From assembly GCA_958436475.1 (NCBI GenBank), contig CAUBKG010000013.1:1-38582 (forward strand): DNA of 38,582 bases, written 5' to 3'. The notes below the pieces were generated by a model. The model did no database searches, had not been told where the DNA came from, and saw nothing but the letters and a program-made list of their open reading frames with translations. How positions within the stretch are numbered: position 1 is the stretch's first letter; the number at the start of each line of letters is the position of its first letter. Positions 33,148-38,582 of the stretch are shown here, piece after piece. Origin of the DNA: an uncultured Clostridia bacterium (GTDB lineage: Bacteria; Bacillota; Clostridia; Oscillospirales; Acutalibacteraceae). The position numbers and the translations under genes were made by a program.

Positions 33148-33426
33148 ATATATTTTAATGGAACCTTGTCGAAAATTGCGGTTTTCTCAATAGGGATCTA
33201 TTTTGTGGCAACTCAATTATATGCGGCGGGGAAATAGAATGCCCCGCCGTGTTTCTATGTGCTTGTGGATTACACGTTTTGCATTTTGTGCCGGAAGCCC
33301 GGCCGCGGATGAAAAGAGCTTGAAAGCAGTAAGGCTGTTGTCGCCTTTAAAGCTCTTAATTATTTTTGCTCCAAAGGGAAAAGCCGGAGGGAATTGGGCA
33401 CCCTTCAGCGGGAAAGGAGTTTTTGC
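33148..33426 (+). other. Long structured leader of the flippase gene
   Basis: About 280 nt between promoter and start codon without a believable ORF. It holds a G+C-rich hairpin CGGCGGGG/CCCCGCCG (33224-33231 with 33242-33249). A nested fold follows, AAGAGCTT/AAGCTCTT (33314-33321 with 33350-33357) enclosing AAGGC/GCCTT (33331-33335 with 33343-33347), then AATTATTTTT. The second could act as an intrinsic terminator, so the gene may be controlled by attenuation. Confidence 0.45.
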
Positions 33427-34881
33427 ATGCCGGAAGGAAGTATTAAAAAGAAGGTTGCGAGCGGAATTATCTGGACCCTTTTCGAACGCATCGGCAACCA
33501 GGGAATCCAATTTATTATTCAGATTGTACTGGCAAGGCTTCTGATGCCGTCGGATTACGGCGCGGTTGCCATGATCACGGTATTTATCACGCTTGCCACC
33601 GTTATCGTACAAAGCGGATTTGGCCAGGCGCTGGTACAGAAGGCGGAAATCGACGAACTGGATTCCTCTTCTGTTTTTTATTTGAACCTTGCGCTTGCCG
33701 CGGTGCTGTATCTGATCCTTTTCTTTTGTGCGCCGGTGATCTCCCGCTTTTATAATATGGAAATCCTTACGAAGGTGCTGCGGGTGCAGGCGGTCATCTT
33801 GTTTTTCGGTGCGTTCAATGCGGTACAGACCGCTATGGTCAAACGTGCCATGCAGTTTAAAAAGTTTTTCTATATCACGCTCAGTTCGAGCTTTGTACAG
33901 GGCGTGGTGGGTATCGTGCTGGCTTATATGGGCTTCGGCGTGTGGAGCCTCGTGTATGCTACGCTCGCCAACAGCCTCATGAATACCATTGTACTTTGGA
34001 CCTCCTTCGGCTGGCGGCCTCACTTGTGCTTTTCCTTCGCGCGCCTCAAAACCATGTTTGGCTTCGGCTCCAAGCTGCTCGTTTCCAACCTGATCGATTC
34101 GATTTACGGCAATATTTATACCCTTGTGATCGGGAAGCTCTATTCTTCCACCGATCTGGGCTATTATAACCGCGGCCATGGGTATCCGAGCATGGTGGCA
34201 AACAATATCAATGGTTCGCTTCAGAGCGTGTTATTTCCGGCCTTTTCCACGATGCAGGATAACCGCCAGCGGCTGAAAAGTATGATGCGGCGTTCTATTA
34301 TGACGAGTACCTTCGTTATTTTCCCGGCAATGATGGGCCTTGCCGTGATAGCGGAACCGATGGTTCGCCTGATGCTCACGGAAAAATGGATGTCGTGCGT
34401 TCCGTTTTTACAGCTCACCTGTATTTCCTGCGCCTTTTCCTCTCTGCGGGTGGCAAACATTCAGGCTATTACGGCCATCGGGCGCAGCGACGTGATACTA
34501 AAGCTCGAAATTATCAAAAAAACAATGTATGTCATTCTCCTGATTATCAGCATCCCGTTTGGCATCTACTGGATGATGGGATTCCGGGTGATGGGCGCGG
34601 TTCTGGAGTTCGTAATTGCCGGTGTGCCGAATAACCGGCTCCTGCAATACAGTGTGCTGGAACAGGTGAAAGACGTTGCGCCGTCCATGCTGCTTACCTT
34701 GGTAATGGGGGCGGCGGCGTATTCCATCACATTTCTTCACTTGGGGGATTGGCCAACTCTGCTGCTGCAGGTTTTCACCGGCGTTGTAGCCTATGTAGCC
34801 GGGGCGCAGCTCTGCCGCATGGAGTGCTTCCGGTATATCAAAAGCTCGCTCAAGGAAATGTTTCAAAAAAAGAAGGCGTAG
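33427..34881 (+). CDS. Polysaccharide/oligosaccharide flippase (Wzx/WzxC-like)
   Basis: A 484-residue membrane protein with about 12-14 hydrophobic helices in the MOP exporter superfamily. Family-like segments include ERIGNQGIQFIIQIVLARLL, MPSDYGAVAMITVFI, LGYYNRGHGYPSMVANNING and LFPAFSTMQDNRQRLKSMMR, all typical of lipopolysaccharide biosynthesis WzxC proteins. It should move lipid-linked oligosaccharide units across the membrane for a surface polysaccharide. No glycosyltransferases lie next to it, so the substrate is unknown. ATG 33427 is 8 nt after AAAGGAG; the frame extends 11 codons further upstream. A terminator follows. Confidence 0.9.
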   Translation: MPEGSIKKKVASGIIWTLFERIGNQGIQFIIQIVLARLLMPSDYGAVAMITVFITLATVIVQSGFGQALVQKAEIDELDSSSVFYLNLALAAVLYLILFFCAPVISRFYNMEILTKVLRVQAVILFFGAFNAVQTAMVKRAMQFKKFFYITLSSSFVQGVVGIVLAYMGFGVWSLVYATLANSLMNTIVLWTSFGWRPHLCFSFARLKTMFGFGSKLLVSNLIDSIYGNIYTLVIGKLYSSTDLGYYNRGHGYPSMVANNINGSLQSVLFPAFSTMQDNRQRLKSMMRRSIMTSTFVIFPAMMGLAVIAEPMVRLMLTEKWMSCVPFLQLTCISCAFSSLRVANIQAITAIGRSDVILKLEIIKKTMYVILLIISIPFGIYWMMGFRVMGAVLEFVIAGVPNNRLLQYSVLEQVKDVAPSMLLTLVMGAAAYSITFLHLGDWPTLLLQVFTGVVAYVAGAQLCRMECFRYIKSSLKEMFQKKKA

Positions 34882-34900
34882 CTCCTGAAAAAAGCAACAA

Positions 34901-34934
34901 CCGGGGTGCTTGTTTCGCACCGCCGGCTGTTTTT
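34901..34934 (+). terminator. Rho-independent terminator after the flippase gene
   Basis: CCGG and GGTGC (34901-34909) pair with GCACC and CCGG (34917-34926, one bulged G), then T-rich 34930-34934. Confidence 0.75.
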
Positions 34935-34973
34935 GCTTCCAAAATTGCTTTTTTATCGTGAACACATCATAGT

Positions 34974-35002
34974 TTGTCAAATCAAAAAATATGATGTATA
35001 AT
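34974..35002 (+). promoter_or_regulatory. Sigma-A promoter for the WYL regulator
   Basis: TTGTCA (34974-34979), 17-bp spacer, TATAAT (34997-35002); the start codon is 30 bp further on. Confidence 0.85.
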
Positions 35003-35031
35003 GCTTCCAGATGCTGTAGGGGAGTGTTATT

Positions 35032-36030
35032 GTGGCAACAAATTCTAGAACCAAGCTGAAGCTTCTGCACGTGAGCGATATTCTATCCCGGGAAACAGAT
35101 GAAGAACACCCCTTAAGTGCGAACCAGCTATGTGAAAGGCTGGAAATGCGCGGGATTTCTGCTGAGCGTAAATCTGTTTATGCCGATATCAGAACGCTGC
35201 AGGAATATGGAATGGATATTGTGGAAAGCAGCGGAAAGAAGCAGGGATGGTTTTTAGCCAGCCGGGAATTTGAGCTTGCCGAGGTCCGGCTTCTGGTAGA
35301 CGCCGTGCAGGCCGCGGATTTTATTACGGCTAAAAAAACAAAAGAGCTTTTAGACAAGCTAAAAACTCTGATCAGCACCTATCAGGCCAGCACCATGAAC
35401 CGTCAAATCTACACCGACCATCGGCTCAAGCACAACAATGAAAAGATTTATTATAATATCGACGACCTGCACAGCGCCATTATGCAAAACTGCAAGGTCC
35501 AGTTTGAATATACCAACAAGCGGATCGACGAAAAGGGTCATATCGCCAGCCAGACCCGCGAACATACGGTAAGCCCCTATGCGATGATCTGGTCGAACGA
35601 CCATTATTATCTCATCTGCAATACGGAAAAATACGATAATCTCATGCACCTGCGGCTCGACCGAATCAACCGTGTGAGAAAGCTGGAGGAGCCGGCCCGG
35701 CCTATCCGGGAGGTTTCGAGCTACCTCAATTATTTTGATGCGGCGGATTATATCAAAAAATCCTTCAACATGTTCAGCGGAGAGCAGCAGATGATCCGCC
35801 TGCGCTGTAAAAACGATCTGTATGAACAGGTGGTCGACCGCTTCGGGGAAGATATCATGCTGGTGCCGAACGACAACGGCTATTTTACCATTACAGTCAA
35901 GGCAATGGTCAGCAAGGGGCTGATCGCCTGGCTTCTGCAGTTTGAAGAAATCGAAGTGATTTTCCCGGAAAGCGTCCGCAATTTAATTCGGGAACGCATC
36001 GCGCGGCTGAACGATATCTATCGAGATTAG
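35032..36030 (+). CDS. WYL-domain transcriptional regulator (YafY type)
   Basis: A 332-residue protein: N-terminal helix-turn-helix (HPLSANQLCERLEMRGISAERKSVYADIRTL), a helical linker, and a WYL ligand-sensing domain around 150-235 (HTVSPYAMIWSNDHYYLICNTEKYDNLMHLRLDRINRV) with a WCX-like C-terminus. Such regulators respond to small ligands or nucleic acids; many are repressors, and its targets are unknown. GTG 35032 follows GGGGAG. The 3' end overlaps the convergent mntP gene by 4 bp; no terminator fits between them. Confidence 0.88.
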   Translation: MATNSRTKLKLLHVSDILSRETDEEHPLSANQLCERLEMRGISAERKSVYADIRTLQEYGMDIVESSGKKQGWFLASREFELAEVRLLVDAVQAADFITAKKTKELLDKLKTLISTYQASTMNRQIYTDHRLKHNNEKIYYNIDDLHSAIMQNCKVQFEYTNKRIDEKGHIASQTREHTVSPYAMIWSNDHYYLICNTEKYDNLMHLRLDRINRVRKLEEPARPIREVSSYLNYFDAADYIKKSFNMFSGEQQMIRLRCKNDLYEQVVDRFGEDIMLVPNDNGYFTITVKAMVSKGLIAWLLQFEEIEVIFPESVRNLIRERIARLNDIYRD

Positions 36031-36602
36031 AAAAATAGGTCTTCTATCAATATTTTCAGCCCAAGGAGGATCAGAACGCAGCCACCGAAAATTTCCGCAC
36101 CGCGCTGGAACAGGCAGCCCACTTTTTTACCGATCAGCACGCCCACCGCGGAAATTACCGCGGTAACCACGCAGATAACGAGGCTGCTCATTGCCATATC
36201 GAGAAAAGAGTTCACTCCCGAGAGGGCGAAGGTAACGCCCACGGCGAGGGCGTCGATGCTGGTGGCCACGGCAAGGAGGAGGAGCATTTTCCAGCTGATA
36301 TCCGACCGAGAGCTTTCCACGCCGCATGTATTCTCAAATGCTTCCCGGATCATCCGGGCGCCGATAAAGGCAAGCAGGGCGAAGGTGATCCAGTGATCCA
36401 CACTTGCCACGAATTCGCTGAGCTGGATGCCGGCCAGCCAGCCAAGCAGAGGCATTAATCCCTGGAAAATACCAAACGCCAGCGCGATCTTAGCAACGTG
36501 CCGCACTTTGACCGGGGAAATGGCAATTCCCTGAGTAATGGAAACAGCGAAGGCATCCATGGAAAGGCCTATGGCGATGGGAAGCACAAATAATAAATCC
36601 AT
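36027..36602 (-). CDS. mntP: Manganese efflux pump MntP
   Basis: A 191-residue six-helix membrane protein that exports Mn2+. It starts MDLLFVLPIAIGLSMDAFAVSITQG, whose MDAFAVS is a family signature with a conserved aspartate; the second half repeats it as ATSIDALAVGVTFALSGV, showing the internal duplication of the family. ATG at 36602 on the minus strand; GAGG lies upstream. It has its own promoter (36638-36666). The short leader leaves no room for the yybP-ykoY manganese riboswitch that often precedes mntP in Firmicutes. Confidence 0.95.
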   Translation of the reverse strand: MDLLFVLPIAIGLSMDAFAVSITQGIAISPVKVRHVAKIALAFGIFQGLMPLLGWLAGIQLSEFVASVDHWITFALLAFIGARMIREAFENTCGVESSRSDISWKMLLLLAVATSIDALAVGVTFALSGVNSFLDMAMSSLVICVVTAVISAVGVLIGKKVGCLFQRGAEIFGGCVLILLGLKILIEDLFF

Positions 36603-36637
36603 AAAGGCAACCTCTAAATTTCATTGAGATACGTTTC

Positions 36638-36666
36638 ATTATAGTGAGAACGACAGGATTCGTCAA
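36638..36666 (-). promoter_or_regulatory. Sigma-A promoter for mntP
   Basis: On the minus strand TTGACG (36666-36661), 17-bp spacer, TATAAT (36643-36638), 35 bp before the start codon. Confidence 0.88.
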
Positions 36667-36763
36667 ACCTTTTTGGGATTCTTTGCACATCGCATGTGTA
36701 AAAGGCTCTTTTCTATTGGTATTCATATCACTCTGGGAGCATGACAGGAACCTTCTCCGCCGT

Positions 36764-36792
36764 TTGACAAAGCGGTTTCCGGATGGTATGAT
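36764..36792 (+). promoter_or_regulatory. Sigma-A promoter for tRNA-Leu
   Basis: TTGACA (36764-36769), 17-bp spacer, TATGAT (36787-36792); the mature tRNA starts 14 bp further on. Confidence 0.85.
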
Positions 36793-36805
36793 TATTTTCA
36801 ACTGT

Positions 36806-36887
36806 GCGGGAGTGGCGGAACGGCAGACGCGCCGGTCTTAGGAGCCGGTCTTTCGGGGTGTGGGTTCAAATCCCATCTCCCGCACCA
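36806..36887 (+). tRNA. tRNA-Leu, anticodon UAG
   Basis: Cloverleaf with acceptor GCGGGAG/CUCCCGC, discriminator A and genomically encoded CCA (36885-36887). The anticodon loop CUUAGGA gives UAG, reading CUA. A long class-II variable arm and the T arm UGGGUUCAAAUCCCA are present. It has its own promoter and terminator, so it is a single-gene unit. Confidence 0.95.
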
Positions 36888-36888
36888 C

Positions 36889-36926
36889 GTCGTCGCGGAC
36901 TGCATATAGTTCGCGACGACTTTTTT
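36889..36926 (+). terminator. Rho-independent terminator after tRNA-Leu
   Basis: GTCGTCGCGGACT (36889-36901) pairs with AGTTCGCGACGAC (36908-36920) around a 6-base loop; six T follow. Confidence 0.93.
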
Positions 36927-36967
36927 ATTAAAAAGTCATCTCTCACTCATTCCGTCGCTCCTCCTTT

Positions 36968-37048
36968 CCGCAAAAAGGCACGCGGCAGCCGCCTGTGCGC
37001 TTGTAAACGCACGCACGACGGCTTTGTGCCGCTACCACCTTTTTGCGG
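36968..37048. repeat. Long nested imperfect palindrome
   Basis: Four stems nest inside each other over 81 bp: CCGCAAAAAGG/CCTTTTTGCGG (36968-36978 with 37038-37048), GCGGCA/TGCCGC (36982-36987 with 37027-37032), GCCG/CGGC (36988-36991 with 37019-37022) and GTGCG/CGCAC (36995-36999 with 37008-37012). No T tract and no ORF. It could be a structured RNA, a REP-like palindrome or a remnant of a small mobile repeat. A T-loop-like GTTCAAATCC follows at about 37060. Confidence 0.6.
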
Positions 37049-37110
37049 GGGTACGGGAGTTCAAATCCACCTACCAAAAGCGGGAAAAATCTTTTTTGTC
37101 CCGAATAGAC

Positions 37111-37148
37111 AAAAATCGACAAGCTCCGTCAGGAGCTTGTCGATTTTT
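37111..37148. terminator. Bidirectional terminator-like hairpin
   Basis: A perfect 17-bp stem (37111-37127 with 37132-37148) has a 4-base loop and A/T runs on both sides, so it could stop transcription in either direction. Confidence 0.85.
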
Positions 37149-37262
37149 ACTTCTTACTGCTTCACTATTCCCTCTTACTGGGGGCGATTTTGGGAAGTAA
37201 GAGGGAAGAGGTGTGGCGCTTTTCCATTCTGCGAATTGAAAAGCAGAGGAAGTGAAGTAAAA
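37145..37262. ncRNA. Candidate structured RNA with three-way junction
   Basis: Three stems fit together without conflict. P1 is TTTTACTTC/GAAGTAAAA (37145-37153 with 37254-37262). P2 is TTCCCTCTTAC/GTAAGAGGGAA (37168-37178 with 37197-37207). P3 is GCTTTTC/GAAAAGC (37218-37224 with 37238-37244), with inner ATTC/GAAT (37226-37229 with 37233-37236). P1 encloses P2 and P3. The region lies between two terminator-like hairpins and has no convincing ORF. No known RNA family is recognised; the strand is undecided and P1 partly overlaps the hairpin at 37111-37148. Confidence 0.4.
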
Positions 37263-37291
37263 TGGCAGTCTTTTTAACCGATCGAGACAGC

Positions 37292-37323
37292 AAAAAGAGC
37301 ATTGCGCAAGCAATGCTCTTTTT
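37292..37323. terminator. Bidirectional terminator-like hairpin
   Basis: A perfect 14-bp stem (37292-37305 with 37310-37323) with a GCAA tetraloop, A run on one side and T run on the other. Confidence 0.85.
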
Positions 37324-37433
37324 GCAGCTATTGTCCATTATACACAGCGGCATCTGCCACATGAAATACTCTTTGCGGTATCACATGTTTTTTATGTAAT
37401 ACATAAACTGAAACAGAACAGGAGGAATCATGG

Positions 37434-38003
37434 ATGAAGCACAGCCAACGATTCAGCGGCGTCACAATAAGATATTTATGCCGTTTTTATGAAATACTCG
37501 ACGAAATGATCAGCGGGATGACCGGCGCAGAGCTTACCGATAGTATATCCCATAATTTTATTGTACAGATGATCCCGCATCACCGAGCAGCCATTGAAAT
37601 GTCGGAAAATCTATTGTTGTATACAAATTTTGCTCCTTTGCAGCGTATTGCGCAAAACATCGTGGAAGAACAAACCAAAAGCATTAATAATATGGAAGGA
37701 ATCCTGACACATTGTGCCCGGATCTTAAATACGCAACAGGAGCTGTGTCAATACGAAAAGCGGTTTTGCCGGATAACACGGGCAATGTTCTCGCAAATGC
37801 GCAATGCCTGCTCCGATAACAATATAAATGCGAATTTTATGAGAGAAATGATTCCGCACCATCAGGGCGCTATTCGAATGTCGAAAAATGTATTACAGTA
37901 TCCCATTTGCCCGGAGCTTGATCCCATTTTACAAGCAATCATCACGTCACAGGAAAAAGGGGTGCAGGAGATGCAGAGGTTGCTTCAGCGTTTTGGCTGT
38001 TAA
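37434..38003 (+). CDS. Cytoplasmic protein with two DUF305 repeats
   Basis: A 189-residue protein made of two DUF305-like halves, each with a HHxxAIxMS motif: FIVQMIPHHRAAIEMSENLL (about 43-62) and FMREMIPHHQGAIRMSKNVL (about 133-152). DUF305 is a ferritin-like four-helix fold, often in exported, metal-linked proteins. This one has no signal peptide. Paired His residues suggest metal binding. ATG 37434 lies 9 nt after GGAGG; an ATG at 37430 in another frame gives only a short peptide. A possible promoter is TTGCGG (37373-37378), 18 bp, TAATAC (37397-37402). Confidence 0.85.
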   Translation: MKHSQRFSGVTIRYLCRFYEILDEMISGMTGAELTDSISHNFIVQMIPHHRAAIEMSENLLLYTNFAPLQRIAQNIVEEQTKSINNMEGILTHCARILNTQQELCQYEKRFCRITRAMFSQMRNACSDNNINANFMREMIPHHQGAIRMSKNVLQYPICPELDPILQAIITSQEKGVQEMQRLLQRFGC

Positions 38004-38200
38004 AGCTCTATTCGTTATCGGTCGCTCCAACCAGGTCGCCGCGGATCACATATCCCTTGTTCCTACCTTTTCATAAAACTCAGAGTGCGCTCACATCGCA
38101 GCTCCTCCTTTCATGTTGGAATATGTATCCTTCGCGGCGGCTTTTTATACGGCTTACTGCCGCTGCTGGCTTTAGGCTTTTACTTTTGCTAAGGATGGTG

Positions 38201-38521
38201 ATGTCCTTGGAAATACTGATTTCGATTAGCGCAGCATTTCTTTTTTGCTTTCCTATTGTCTTCTCGATTCGGCTGGGAGATGGGAAAAAGCATAGCAGAG
38301 CTTCTTATGGAGTTATCAATTACGACGCCCTGTGCTACCAAACTGTGAAAAGCTCCGGGGAAATCATTGCCTGCCTGAAGCGGCCCAATGTGCACGATCC
38401 GCTGAAATACCGTTTTTCCCCGGACGAGCTTGCCATCACGTTTTATTCCGCTCTGCCGGATGGCTTTCCCCCATCCGCTATTCTCTGGAGATTAAGGAAG
38501 AGAATGAGGTTGCTCTTTTGA
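38201..38521 (+). CDS. Small hypothetical membrane protein, possibly frameshifted
   Basis: A 106-residue protein not recognised. One N-terminal transmembrane helix (LEILISISAAFLFCFPIVFSI) is followed by a hydrophilic region (GVINYDALCYQTVKSSGEII ... FSPDELAITFYSALP). ATG 38201 follows AAGGATGG closely. From about 38455 a different frame reads on as LSPIRYSLEIKEENEVALLI to a stop near 38574, which looks more protein-like than the present ending (ILWRLRKRMRLLF), so a frameshift by sequencing error or mutation is possible. Confidence 0.45.
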   Translation: MSLEILISISAAFLFCFPIVFSIRLGDGKKHSRASYGVINYDALCYQTVKSSGEIIACLKRPNVHDPLKYRFSPDELAITFYSALPDGFPPSAILWRLRKRMRLLF

Positions 38522-38530
38522 TAATAACCC

Positions 38531-38582
38531 ATGCGGAAGCTGAAGGATGTGGACATGCAGTACCAGTACAATAAAATCATCA
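38531..38582 (+). CDS. Possible start of another gene, cut by the window end
   Basis: From ATG 38531 (or ATG 38555 after AAGGATGTGG) the frame MRKLKDVDMQYQYNKII stays open to the window edge. Only 17 codons are visible, so neither the gene nor its start can be confirmed. Confidence 0.2.
   Translation, partial: MRKLKDVDMQYQYNKII

Noticed and set aside
25470..33150. XerCD dif-like site beside the direct repeats, as seen for IS1202-group insertions
   Set aside because: No sequence close to the Firmicutes dif pattern could be recognised on either flank; GCATTATTG after both IS right ends is suggestive but too short.
33203..33544. 113-codon ORF in the flippase leader
   Set aside because: It overlaps the flippase start in another frame, has no ribosome-binding site and reads like random sequence.
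36603..36760. Manganese (yybP-ykoY) riboswitch before mntP
   Set aside because: A near-consensus promoter lies only 35 bp before the start codon, leaving no room for the riboswitch in the leader.
37050..37075. A second tRNA gene
   Set aside because: Only a T-loop-like GTTCAAATCC is present; the flanking arms do not pair and no acceptor, D or anticodon arm is found.
36804..37277. 157-codon ORF beginning MREWRNGRRAGLRSRSFGVW
   Set aside because: It is the translation of tRNA-Leu and its terminator, a well-known type of false protein.
36950..38112. Shared GCTCCTCCTTTC at about 36957 and 38100
   Set aside because: Only 12 bp, complementary to a Shine-Dalgarno-like run; chance is sufficient.
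1..38582. CRISPR array or phage gene cluster
   Set aside because: No regularly spaced repeats and no phage structural, integrase or cas-like genes are visible.

Overview
The window looks like a chromosomal stretch of a spore-forming, moderately GC-rich member of the Clostridia, probably Oscillospirales/Ruminococcaceae-like. The grounds are a complete spoIIIAA-AH operon, the gene order nusB / xseA-xseB / ispA / dxs / tlyA / nadK / argR / recN, frequent GTG and TTG starts behind strong Shine-Dalgarno sequences, and a tRNA with encoded CCA. The species cannot be fixed from the sequence alone.

Positions 1-25143 are ordinary core genome, almost all on the plus strand. They hold the end of rpmF; a radical-SAM PDZ protein (DUF512) next to the ribosome-assembly GTPase gene der; the glycerolipid pair plsY-gpsA; and an ECF-like sigma factor overlapping a membrane DUF4367 protein, closed off by terminators on both sides. 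Next come spoIIIAA-AH (the mother-cell/forespore channel), an Asp23/Gls24 protein with its own promoter, and nusB with a TsaD-like paralogue. The long run xseA-xseB-ispA-PAP2-dxs-tlyA-nadK-argR-recN (DNA repair, isoprenoids, NADP, arginine control) follows. A 930-residue secreted CotH-kinase protein with CARDB and carbohydrate-binding-like modules, under a near-consensus promoter, ends this part.

Positions 25144-33110 are an accessory island. It is bounded by a perfect 25-bp direct repeat (25507-25531 and 33084-33108). Immediately inside the repeats lie inverted insertion-sequence ends (TGTAGGATT at 25532, AATCCTACA ending at 33083), so the 7.55-kb block has the outline of a transposed or IS-captured unit. 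Inside are remains that suggest a polymorphic-toxin (Rhs-type) locus: a C-terminal fragment of unknown function overlapping a membrane protein that could be its immunity partner, a broken Rhs repeat and core fragment with a new tip, an intact IS481-like transposase, a lipoprotein with a DNRLRE-like C-terminus, a secreted protein of unknown function and a second lipoprotein. The right edge is two truncated transposase genes fused head to head at a 7-bp microhomology. One of them is a 639-bp perfect copy of the intact element.

Positions 33110-38582 return to single genes with clear promoters. They are a polysaccharide flippase with a long structured leader, a WYL-domain regulator convergent with mntP (manganese efflux), tRNA-Leu(UAG) with promoter and terminator, a roughly 500-bp gene-free zone with several strong RNA-like folds, a duplicated DUF305 protein, and a small membrane protein at the edge that may carry a frameshift.

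The most unusual parts are the direct-repeat-bounded toxin-remnant island, the IS-IS junction, and the structured gene-free zone after the tRNA.
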